From: Spirogloea muscicola
Lineage: Eukaryota > Streptophyta > Zygnematophyceae > Spirogloeales > Spirogloeaceae
Reading direction: 5' to 3'
Length of the DNA: 64,000 bases
Assembly: GCA_009602725.1 (NCBI GenBank)
Contig: WELB01000055.1
Coordinates: 385,025-449,024, forward strand
The notes under the pieces are model-generated. The model was not told the DNA's origin, did no database searches, and was given only the letters and a program-made list of their open reading frames with translations. Shown in pieces: positions 1 to 10,100 of the stretch (the stretch's first letter is position 1; every line of letters starts with the position of its first letter). Made by a program: the position numbers and the translations under genes.

Positions 1-999
1 CAAGGCCATCTTCACCCCCAGGACATGTCCACTTTGGAATCGTACTTACGAAGCGGCTCACAACCTTCACCTGCATTTTCAGATGAGAAGGCAAACGTGA
101 CCAGCTCTGTGAGCCAGCGAAATGTTGCTGTGCAACAGTGAAAAGATGTACACAGAAGCTGCCTTCGAATGGCCGCAGAGCAAGCAAGGTACGAAGGTGA
201 CTTGCACTTATGCACAAGTCTCACATTTCTAGATGCACTCACAGTATGGCTCTGGAAGACACTAGTAGGAACATGACGTGCTCAGATCGTTCGGGTTATG
301 TAACCTTCAGATTGTTTTGTGAGGCATAAGCAACAGCTGTTATGAGCTCCATCTCCGTCGTTGGGTACTCAACAACAGACATCCTGCTCAGTTACAACTT
401 GGCATATCAGTTGGTTAAGTATGCAATCAAGATGCGAAGGATGCTCTGGCTTGTACTTGTACATTATACCTGTGCAATCCGCTTGTTGTGATTGCTTCTT
501 GATTGTTCAAATCATCAGCTCAGCATTGGTCATCAGTTTGTATTGATGAACAAGCCCTGGATTGATGACAGCAGTTAACAGCAGGTGTCATATGACCTGC
601 AAGGCAAACGGTCGGTGAAGGTGCCATATATGTTCCTGAGCACGCAGCCGCTGCCTGGCGTGCAGTATTCGGCGGCAGGAGCCTCCCCGCAGCTGACTGC
701 AGTCGAGTCAGAAATCTAACATCGATCAGTGGCTATCAGAGTGACATTTAAGATCGATCAGACATCGATCCAGAAGCAGAAGTTGACGACAAAACGACAG
801 CTAAAGGGAGAGTGAAACTTGACTCGAATGCGGTGCTCATGAACGAGGGAGCTCGTTGGGCAGGCCGCAAGCAGGCACAGAACAGTGGTCGGCCGGGACC
901 TGACAGCATGGCCAGCAGGGCTGCGGATGCAGCCACGGCCCACTGCGCCGCCACCAGCGGCTGGCCCGCGCTCAGCCGCGCGCCGCGCCGGCCTCCCAT
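1..999 (-). CDS. L-gulono-1,4-lactone oxidase-like flavoenzyme, 5' part (partial)
   Basis: N-terminal part of a plant-type gulonolactone oxidase-like protein. The family are FAD enzymes that oxidise L-gulono- or galactono-lactone toward ascorbate, often secreted. Exons read 999-900, 696-597, 383-305 and 70-50, with agreeing phases; the gene leaves the window at base 1. Exon 1 begins MGGRRGARL and carries a hydrophobic stretch (about residues 15-32) that looks like a signal peptide. Exon 2 has spaced cysteines and the block IYGTFTDRLPCR, matching the family's N-terminal NxYGxFxDRxxCR pattern. Exon 3 reads SVVEYPTTEMELITAV, like the start of the FAD-binding domain. Exon 4 is a 21-base micro-exon, VKVVSRF. 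The catalytic C-terminal domain is outside the window, so substrate and activity cannot be judged. The start was chosen because it opens directly onto the signal-like segment. Confidence 0.83.
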
Positions 1000-1480
1000 G
1001 GCCGCGTCGCGGCAGGCAGAAGGCGAGGCCGCGGTCGTCGAGGCCGCCACGGATTCCGTGGCCCGGCCCTCGCGGACGCTGAGCCGCGGCTCGCAGCCGG
1101 CCAGCAAGCGAATTCGCTCGGTCGTTCTCGAGGCCGCGGCCCGCCAGCCGCGGGAGTCGCTGCGAAGGCGGCGGCGGCGGGTGGCAACGAGGCGCCGCGG
1201 GCGGTGGCGCGGGCGCCGCCGCCATGGCGGGCGCCGCCCCCGAGGGCCGGAGAGCACCTGGCGGTGACGGGCGACGGGTGACTGCAGCTGGACTGCAGCC
1301 GGCGGAGGCCCACGCTGCGGGTCGCACGAGCCCCGTCGGGATCATGACAGCCAGCCCACCGGAGCCCAGGACAGCCGACTGCTGCACCTTCGTGCCGGGA
1401 AAGCCCTCGCTGCTGCCTTTGGCTCTGTCCAGGGGACCCACTTCCAGGACCTTAGCCTCTCTGATTTGCGGCTGCTTAGC
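1000..1480. other. GC-rich 5' flank, no gene seen
   Basis: A strongly GC-rich island upstream of the gulonolactone-oxidase-like start. Long open frames exist on both strands here, but they are arginine-, proline- or alanine-rich and overlap in most frames, as expected from base composition alone. It probably holds the 5' UTR and promoter of the minus-strand gene. Confidence 0.5.
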
Positions 1481-1499
1481 AGGGGTTACTGAGTAATCT

Positions 1500-1935
1500 G
1501 TAGCTGCTTTCTTTCTTTGTGTGCTTTGGTTTCTTAGCGCTTCCTCTGGCTTCCTCTGGCCCCCTTCTCGTTCTTTGTTCATTCTTTTTTGGGCTGGCTT
1601 GTCCAGCCCCTATCCTCATTGGGCGAGCCCTTTCTTCACGGGTTACTGAGCTCCCGATCGCCGTAGTCTCTTGCATAGCGGCGTGGGGTTTGGCGCCTCC
1701 TTGTCCCTTTGAACCTTGTTCATTCTTTTTTGGGCTGGCTTTTCCAGCCCCTATCCTCAATGGGCGAGCACTTTCTTCCACCGCCCCCCGCTTTCCACAC
1801 CCTCTGTACGCACCCGGATGGCTTATACAACCACTCTTCTGCAAAGGGAACATTTCGCTTTTGACATTTATTATCAGCAGCCGCAGTCTTCGTTTCCCAG
1901 CCCCACCCTCCTCTCGACGGCATGAGTACGAGCGA
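1500..1935 (+). repeat. Decayed LINE-type 3' tails
   Basis: Two back-to-back copies of the window's dispersed tail module are seen: a stretch ending in GGGCTGGCTTKTCCAGCCC, then CCTATCCTCAWTGGGCGAGC, around 1590-1640 and 1730-1780. A 'gggttactgagc' end mark, as follows the LINE C-terminal peptide elsewhere, lies near 1640. The 282-residue open frame across this stretch is a chance product of repeats. Confidence 0.6.
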
Positions 1936-1939
1936 GCTT

Positions 1940-2345
1940 CAGAAGCGGTGCAGGTCGAGTCGACAAGGCCCCCAGCGACACGCTTCCCCCCGCTCTGTGG
2001 AACCTCTGGCCCTCCTTCCCCCCACCCGCCTCCCTTCCTGCCACTGCGGCTGCCTCCCACTCCTCTAGCAGCTCCAGAAGCGGCGCAGGTCGAGTCGCCA
2101 TGGCCCCCATCGGCACGGCACCCCCCGCTCTGCGGCACCTCCGGCTTTCCTTTCTCCTACCCGCCTTCCTTCCTTCCTTTCTGCCACTGCTGCTGCCTCC
2201 CACTCCTCCAGCAGCTCCAGAAGCGGCGCAGGTCGAGTCAACATGGCTCCCAGCGGCACGGCTCCCCCCCGCTCTGTGGCACCTCCAGCCCTCATGTCCC
2301 CCACCCGTCGTCCTTCCTGTCACTGATGCTGCCTCTCACTCCTCT
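1940..2345. repeat. Minisatellite, unit about 135-143 bp, about 3 copies
   Basis: Three head-to-tail copies start near 1940, 2075 and 2218. Each opens with CAGAAGCGG(T/C)GCAGGTCGAG, passes through CCCCCCGCTCTG(T/C)GG(C/A)ACCTC, and ends in CCTCCCACTCCTC. The copies differ by scattered substitutions and C-run length. A related single piece lies at about 59690-59757. Confidence 0.8.
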
Positions 2346-2990
2346 ATGTGCTGACTCGTGGTTATAGAGCGGGTCAGCTTAGCAGCTGGTGATGTCCATA
2401 CGTCAATGTGCTTACCTTTGTACTTGGCCACACAGGCCCTCCATCACTTAATACACACTATCTTTCCTCTCTCTTGGAAGAGCGTTCCGTTTCTCCCAAG
2501 ACAGCCGGCGGCCGAATTTGCGCTCGACCGCTGACACTCGCGATACACCAGCGTGGTGGGCGCGCATTTGGCCAGGCTGATGGCTTCCGTAGTGTTAGTC
2601 TGGCCCCTCAGCTTAGCTTGTCAGCTATGTAGGTGCTCACTCGCGGATATTAGTGTCCTCCTTAGCCAGCTCATCATCCCCTTATCAGGACATTTTATAA
2701 GGCTAGGATTGGCCCCCCTTTCAATTTTATGCGCATCGCGCACCTTCTCTCTCTGACAGCTGCCCCTTAGACCTTACTCTTTCTGTGCTGCCTGTTGTCG
2801 TTCTCTTGTGGGCTGGCCCTTCACAGCCCTCGCGCCCTTGACCTCCATCACTCATGCTGCACTCCATTCATTTCCTTACGTCAGCGCGTTTCTGGCCCCT
2901 TTGAACCTTGTCCATTCTTTTCGGGATGGCTTTTCACAGCCCTCGCCCTTAACGGCTTACTTCGGCGGAAAAAACAGCTCTTCCAATTAA
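2346..2990 (+). mobile_element. LINE-type 3' fragments (families A and B)
   Basis: A family-A tail (about 2346-2470) has 'gcgggtcagcttagcagc' followed by 'tttgtacttggccacaca'. It recurs at about 17440-17530, 60785-60880 and, reversed, at 41806-41890. A family-B piece (about 2535-2755) encodes a broken RTase-like C-terminus (LAIHQRGGRAFGQADGF). Close relatives are at about 22920-23135 and 50095-50310. More GGGCTGGC tail units follow to about 2970. No intact ORF is present. Confidence 0.65.
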
Positions 2991-3660
2991 AGGCAGTGGC
3001 TGTGAGAGACCCTAAACCCTAACGAATGCACAATATCTGTATAAAGGAGGGCTACTTCTCTGCGCGCTGGCCCTTGGGACCTTGTCCATCCTTTCTGGGG
3101 TTGGCCTTTCCACGGCCATTGCCACTTACTGGAAGAGGTCTTACTCATTGCACAGACGTCGCCCAAACGTAGAAAGACTTCCCTTCTCACAACCATTGCC
3201 CCTTTGAAAAAGCTTCCTCTTCTTTCGCAAGAGCTTCTCTTCGCTGTTAGGCCCACCCGTTACCCTGAGCTTGCCATACAGGCCTCGAGGCCTTACCCTG
3301 CCAGCTTAGCCCTGCAGGCTTTTCTGATTAGGGGATGGGTGACATCGGTCTAGGCTTTTCATTGGGCGTGCTCTTCTTCGTCCAAGGCTTTGTCCTCCTG
3401 ACTATTGTGGGACCTTCGCCCCGCCCCGAGGCCATGCAAGCTGCAACATGCCCGTATCACCTGCATTTGCTGCATCTGCACCTTCTCTTAACAACAGCTT
3501 GTAAGATGGTGTATAACGCTTTGCATGACAGTGGCCTCGTTCATTTGTTTCAAGGTGATTTTACTCCAGGCTAGCAAGAACAGTCCTATGAAAAAGTGAC
3601 CGACCAAACAGAATGCTGGCCAATAGGGCAGTAGATGATATACTACAGGGCCTGGAGGTT
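2991..3660. repeat. Diffuse repeat remnants, no gene
   Basis: Contains further degraded tail units (for example 'ggttggcctttccacggcc' near 3100) and an AAACCCTAA telobox-like word near 3011-3019. I see no exon with consistent splice sites. The right part is probably 3' flank of the UPF0235/STEEP1-like gene, which ends at 3661. Confidence 0.4.
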
Positions 3661-5939
3661 CTATGGTTGTGCAGCTTGTAGGAGCTTCTCGTACACCTCC
3701 CTCAATGACAATCCCTCCACCTGTCAGGTTGGGTATGCAGAGGCCCTCCCAATGCAACCAAAGATTCCAAAATAGCTGGTGGTATCAGTACAAACAGGTG
3801 AAGCACCTCCTTAACTATCCTGCCCTAACATGCTTAGATTGTATCCTTACTGCAGCAATATGAGAAAAGTTGATCAGCAGCACAGCCAAGTGTACAAGCA
3901 CGAAGGGACCAACAAAAATTACCACAAGGAGCTTTGACTTGACCGACCACCCCCGCTGGAGCGACATTTGCGTCAGCCTCAGCCCAAGCACCTGCCAGAT
4001 AATCACCATCATGAGTAACTCACAAGATGATGCGAACACTTGTCACAGCAAGCATTCTTTTCGTAAACTGTGAGACTGCCTGTGAAAGTTAAAACCAACG
4101 CCCTACAAAGCATTGCTGAAATGGCAAAGCTTCGTGATTGCTTAAGCTAGCTGACCTTTCCCATAAACTCCAACAGTTCACTATTAGCCTCTCCTCCTCG
4201 AGATTGAGCTGCTACAGATACTCTTACATCGTCGGCGTTGATTCCTGCACGCGAGACCGTTCAATATTGCTGATAAGGACAAGACAGATTGCTGGTATTG
4301 ATCCCAGTGTCGAGCTCTTTTAGCAAGCAAAAATCTGGCAATCGCCTCAATGCAAAGGCTAGGCACACTTCACATTGACACTCACACCAGTCTAGAATCA
4401 TTTGCTTAGCAGAATCGAATGGAGAGCTGGTTGAGGCAAGCATACGAGTGATAGCTGATCGAGGTGCACGGTCTTCAACCTCTACTGCCACTTGGACCAG
4501 CCCACCCTCAATGACCGAGATGCAGGGTGGCACAGGGGCATCCTGATTGACAAAGCGCAGACAACAAAGATAAAACGGGCCGTCAAGCCACTGATGAGCA
4601 GCCAAATTCTGGCCTTAAGAACACAATAGTAGGAACATATCCGGCATGCCAGTATGGCATGACATCATACATGCGGCACGTACTGCTGGACCTAGCCTCC
4701 TCCACAAAATTCAAGGGCCTCCCATTTACTTGTGGGTTTGTCTCTGCTGCGACGGAGCTCAGCGACCCTTGAGTCACGTAGATGAGCTTCGCATTCTCCA
4801 TGCTTTCCTCTGAGCGGTAGCAGACAAGGAGGTCGCAGCCAGCGCACTTCATGCGGTACTGGCGCTCAAACTTATCATCCCCCCTGCAGAAGCACACATA
4901 TTATGTTGCATGAGCTGATCCAAAATAGGTATGTTCCAATCAATGCTATGATAGATCGCAGCTAATCAATGTCTGTTTCAATAACGTAGCTGTACGATCT
5001 GCACTCCTAGGACAAGGATGATACAAAGAATGACTTTATTGATGAAGGCAGCAAGTACATATACCTCTTGAGGATGTGCTTGCCCCCTTCAACAATGTTA
5101 AGCTTCGCTATGTATTTGCTCTTGTCTAGCACGTAGGCATTATCCGTCTTCCTTTTGGGCATGGCCTGAAGCTGCGTATCTGCATGCCCAGCAACAGTTA
5201 CTCAAATCAGGTGCATTGCCCAACCTGCAGGAGCCCGTGCTTGTCAACCTCATATGCTGACTTCATATGCAATATGCGCGAGTCTGTATAAGACCTCAAG
5301 AGCTGAGCTAGCTTGGCAAGATGAGTAGAAGCGGATCATAGGAGAGGCAACAGAGTGTATGTGTCCTCTTCTGTCCCTGCCTTCCAATGGGGGCCCTAAT
5401 GGGTTCCAGCAGTCAGCTTCCAGAGCTACATTTATGTGGTGAAGCTTTGCCTTCCTCGTATATCCCAAAGTAGACTCAAAGCATTATTCAATTGTCAGGT
5501 AGGTGCAAACCGACGCTGCGCATGGACTGCAAGCTTCTGCAAACCTGCAGGGGTCCTGCATTGCTGAGTTGACGGCTGTAACCAGGGATGAAGCTTTAGT
5601 CACAGCTGGCATCAGACTTTATGAAAGAGACAATTCGAAGCCTTGCGATTGGCCACTCCATGATTCAGCTTACTGGGCCGGCCACCGACACACCTGACTC
5701 ACTCGTCACAGCCCAGGAGTTTGCCGGCCTGCCGGTCCCCTGGAGACTGACCAAGCTTGCCACTGCAGCAGCAGTGGCAGCTAAGACGGCGGCAGCCCTG
5801 AGGACGAAGTGGGGTGTGGCGTACCGGAGATGAGGACGTGGGCGCCGCAGTGGCGGCAGTAGTAGACGAAGAGGTCCGCCTGCGTGCCTTCCACGTTGCC
5901 ATCCTCGCTCGTGTACGTGTGCGTCGTGCGCTTCGGCAT
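3661..5939 (-). CDS. UPF0235/DUF167 protein with N-terminal STEEP1-like zinc-ribbon domain
   Basis: Homologue of the plant UPF0235 family (At5g63440 type). Seven exons: 5939-5825, 5179-5065, 4883-4730, 4542-4446, 4244-4156, 3991-3923 and 3720-3661. All phases agree and give 232 residues, the usual plant length. Residues 1-128 resemble metazoan STEEP1/CXorf56: MPKRTTHTY at the start, YYCRHCG (C28xxC31), a second pair C90xxC93, and the FERQYRMKC block. These four cysteines could bind zinc. Residues from about 129 form a DUF167 domain ([29 protein letters not shown]...VYEKLLQ). Animal STEEP1 helps STING leave the ER and has been linked to spliceosomes; the molecular role in plants is unknown to me. 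It is divergent from SYF1. Confidence 0.93.
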
Positions 5940-6185
5940 CGCCGCCGCGGCGAGGCACCGCGGCGCCGGCAAGGGGAGCCACGCGCGTCAGGTCGCCGCG
6001 GGCTCTGGCGCTGCGCCGAGCCGCTGTGCGCGGCGCAGAAGGTGGCAGCGGCGGCGGCGGAGGCTGCTGAAGCGGCGGCAGGTCGGAGCGACTCCAGAAA
6101 AGCAGTCGTAAGGAATTTTACGAAAAGAAGAAACAGTGCACCCAATATACGGCAATGGCTTTGAAAGGCCAACCACTAGGAACGT
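5940..6185 (-). promoter_or_regulatory. GC-rich 5' region of the UPF0235/STEEP1-like gene
   Basis: A GC-rich tract immediately upstream of the minus-strand start at 5939. No in-frame ATG lies just upstream, which supports that start. No specific promoter element is recognised. Confidence 0.35.
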
Positions 6186-6189
6186 ACAA

Positions 6190-6760
6190 GGTTGACGGTG
6201 CAAGCACTTGGCCGTGATCCCGAGTGGTCCCCTGGATTGGTGATGGATTCGCGGCCATGGCGATGGATGTACACGGGGCTTTCGGCAGCCGCTGGCTGGA
6301 TCACCTTCAGTGGCTTGCCGTCAGGCCATGGACCGGCGAACGGGTCTGCCAGTGGCGATGCCCGGCTTCAAACGCCGCCGGTTCGCTCGCCCAAGTCTTC
6401 CGTCTGCGCTGGCGGTATCGTTTCGACACTCCCTTGCCCACGCCGTCCACACGTGAGCAGGCCATGCTGGGCCACCGCCTCTGGGTCTCGGCGGAGTGCC
6501 TCTTTCCCTGCAGCGAGCTACTCAGACCTGATGTTGCTCACTCGTGGGTACTGACTGAGCTTCCCTCTGCATCGTCTACGTGTTTTGCAGTGTTCTGTAG
6601 TGTTTTGTAGTGTAGTCCTCTTTTGGCTTGAATTGGCTTGAATTGGCCTCCCTTTCAATTCATGCGCCCCGCGCGCCTTCTCTCTTTTGGCACTATGATG
6701 GGCTGGCTGTTCCAGCCCATATTCTCAATGGGCGAGCCCTTCTTCATGAGCAGATACTGG
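6190..6760 (+). mobile_element. 5'-truncated LINE-type ORF2 end with 3' tail
   Basis: The open frame FAAMAMDVHGAFGSRWLDHL followed by AGSLAQVFRLRWRYRF matches the C-terminal region of plant and algal non-LTR retrotransposon ORF2 and parallels the copies at 15780 and 49880. In a shifted frame it ends SYSDLMLLTRGY-stop near 6552, so at least one frameshift has occurred. A tail follows: GAATTGGCCTCCCTTTCAAT, the 'gcgccccgcgcgccttctctct' block, and GGGCTGGC...CCAGCCC to about 6745. It sits in the short intergenic space between the UPF0235/STEEP1-like gene and SYF1. Confidence 0.75.
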
Positions 6761-7100
6761 GTAGTGAGAGAAGCTTACAACAACAAGAATCCGGACAGTG
6801 TCGGAGTGCGTGTGCCCTCTCGGGACCTCAAGTTCGGAGAGTTTCTCCCAAAGAGATAAGAGGTAATGATGGCGGGAAATGAGGGCGATGGCTGTAGAAG
6901 GCCAGTAAAGGCAGAGGGTTTATCGCCGCAGCAGGGCTCAACGTAAGCAGCAGAACCCCCCGCGCCAGCTCCCGCCGCATTGAGCTTCCGCAGCCGAGGG
7001 CCGCCGCCAGGGAGGCCCCGCCGTGCGCGGCGCCGAGCTCCATCCCGAAGGCCGCCGCGCTGTGCGACTGATCGACGGCGGCGGCGGTGGTGTCGCCGCG

Positions 7101-10100
7101 ATGCCGGCAATACCCGACGCCCTGCTGCCGTCGGACGACGACCTGCTGTACGAGGAAGAGCTGCTGCGCAACCCCTTCACGCTCAAGCTCTGGGTGCGCT
7201 ACCTCCAGGCGCGCAGGTGCGAGCTCTGCCAATAGTGGCTCCATCGCCAATTGCTTGGCACTTGCGGTGCGCAGCCGACGGCCTATTGGGCTTGGCCTTC
7301 TGGAGCCAGCACCCCATGGTTTAGGCTTCTCGGGCGAGCTTTGAGGCTCTGGCACTACAGACTGGCAGCGTACCGCCTGGCATGCAGAAGGCCTGCAATG
7401 GCAGGAAAGCGCGGTTGACGCTACTCGTCCCCCTCGCCATGGCTGCCCACTCCATGGTTCCCAGTCGACCAGCTCGAGCAGCTGCTTGGCCGCGGCTCGT
7501 AGCGGTGGACACTGAGCCCAAGCAAGGTTACTGCACCAACATCTGATCTGGGTCGCTGGCGGAGTGGGCAGGGATGCACCGGCGCGCAAGCGGTACCTCA
7601 TTTACGAGCGCGCCCTCAAGGCGCTGCCCGGCAGCTTCAAGCTGTGGCACGCGTACCTGCGCGAGCGACGCGAGGCCGTGCGCGGCCTGTGCATCGACCA
7701 CAGCGCCATGGAGGCCCTCAAGAACACGTTCGAGCGCGCGCTCGTGACCATGCACAAGATGCCCCGCGTCTGGATTGAGTACCTCGACTTCCTCGTCGGC
7801 CTCAAGCACATGACGCGCACCCGCCGCACGTTCGACCGCGCGCTCAGGTCCCTCCCAGGTCCGTCGGCTTCGTCTGTGTGTTGGCCACCTACACCACCAT
7901 CGTCAGTGCTCCAGATGCTTGCGCAACTTGGGCTCCAGTCCGTGCTCTCCTGTGGCCTTGGGGCACAATGCTGAAAAAAGTCTGGAGTAAGATTTGCATT
8001 CACTGGCAATCTTGCCCATTTGTTATTCTGAATGACTTCGTCTACATGTAATGCTTGCTTCTAAGAAAGATCTGGGTGATCGTTTGTGGTGCTGAGTCAC
8101 CCTGAGGCGGCTGCAGTCACACAGCACGACCGCATCTGGGAGATGTACCTCAAGTTCGTGAGCCAGGACGGGATTCCGGCGGAGACAGCGCTGAGGGTCT
8201 TCCGGCGTTATCTCAAGATGGAGCCCAATCATGTGGAGGAGTACATAGAATTCCTTGTCTCATCCAAGCGCTGGCAGGAGGCAGCTGAGAAGCTGGCCGA
8301 GGTGTGTGATGATTGACGGTAGCTGGTCGTGAGGCAGAAGTCTGCATAGTGAGAGTGCTTGGTGGCGGCATCAAAAGCTCGTCAAAAGCAACTGGGCTTC
8401 AACTATCATATCTTGCTATAACAGGACCCAGTCCTCATTGCCTGCTTCTATTCTAGGGTAGACTGAGTCAGGACACGGTCCAGGTTAGTGCTTAGCTTCA
8501 GGTCAACATGGGAAGTGGTGATCCACTGACGGGTTCTGTGATGTGCTTAGCTTCCATGGTCTCACTGTGGCGATCCCCAGGTCCTAAACAGCAAGGACTT
8601 CTATTCGCTGAAGGGCAAGACGAAGCACCAGCTCTGGCTGGAGCTCTGCGACCTCATGACGAGGTATTGGATGAATGCTAATCTTGAGCACATGGCATGC
8701 CGGCTAGGATCTTACAACCCACTATGCCTAAGATGCCACTTCACTGTAAATGTCCAGGCATGCTGAGGAGGTGACGGGCTTGAAAGTGGAAGCCATAATC
8801 CGCGGTGGAATCAGGAAGTTCACCGACGAGGTTGGCCGACTGTGGACCTCCCTTGCTGACTTCTACATCCGCCGGGGTCTCTTTGAGCGGGCGCGGGATA
8901 TATACGAGGAGGGCATGAGCAGCGTCATGACTGTGAGGGACTTCAGCCTCGTATTTGACGCGTACACGCAGGTGTTGTGTTTCCCTGCACAGATAATGTC
9001 TTGAGGAAGTCACGCTTGAATCTTTCATGCACATCTGCACTTGACTGTTCACGTCAAAGTGAAGAATGATGATCATGGCTGCATAGCTTGCACAACATGG
9101 GCAGAATGATGACTTGCTCTCCAGTCCAATGAGCAACTAAGGGAGCTTGGATGCCCCTCTTGCTACTGCTGAATGCAGTTTGAGGAGAGCATGCTGGCAG
9201 CAAGAATGGAAACACTGGAGGGCGAGGAAGACGAGGATGAAGGTGCATCACTTGGTCCAACCATGCATTTGTGTCATGTATTGCACCTGTTTGAGTCCTC
9301 ATATCGCAGGTTGTCCAGGTTGTCCATCCCCAGTGCCATTGTGATCAAGCCTTGAGTGGAGTATTGCAAGCACTGTCTAGAATTGTCGCCAAACTTTGAT
9401 GTGCCTTTGCTGACAGGATGTGCTGCGTCTGGATGAATCTGCAGGGGATGATGACGAGGATTGGCTGCACAATGATGACAATGACATTGACTTGAGGCTG
9501 GCGAGGCTGGAGTACCTGATGGACAGGCGGCCGGAGCTGGTCAGCAGCGTACTGCTGAGGCAGAACCCGCACAACGTTCATGAGTGGCACAAGCGAGTCA
9601 AGCTCTTCTCTTCCAACCCTGCCAAGCAGGTCTTTGCTGCCACTTTGTTCGCTTTGCTTTGCTGTGCTCTGCTCTGCTGTGCCCGGCATTTATATACTTG
9701 CGCACCTCGGTCTGGCGTGGCTTTGCTGTGCTGTCTACCCGTTTGGCTTTGCTGCCTGCCTGGCCCTGCCTGGCGGGGCTAGCTGTGTGTCTGCAGCCCC
9801 TATGAGCACGAGTTACGGTGTACTTAACACAGGAACTTGAAGCTGACTGCTAGTGACTCTGTTGTACACTTCAGATTCTGACCTTTACGGAGGCTGTTAA
9901 GACGGTGGACCCCTTGAAGGCAGTGGGGAAGCCGCACACGCTGTGGTGCGCATTTGCGAAGCTGTACGAGAACCACGCAGATCTGGCCAACGCCAGAATC
10001 GTGTTTGAGAAGGCTGTCCAGGTTATTGCGCAGGAACAGACCATGTCTTCCCAGTTGATGCACGAGTTTTCACAGGCTGCGTATCATGTTTATTTTCTTA

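Noticed and set aside
25-719. A plus-strand gene end with exons at about 337-413 and 585-719 (VSYDLQGKR...TAVESEI)
   Set aside because: These are the antisense of gulonolactone-oxidase-like exons 3 and 2, which match a known family on the minus strand with perfect phase.
748-1582. Long minus- and plus-strand frames (up to 274 codons) in the GC island
   Set aside because: Low-complexity Arg/Pro/Ala composition, open in several frames at once; only the short exon 999-900 has family support through its splice partner.
1519-2367. 282-residue plus-strand frame
   Set aside because: It runs through LINE-type tails and a minisatellite; the protein is a translation of repeats.
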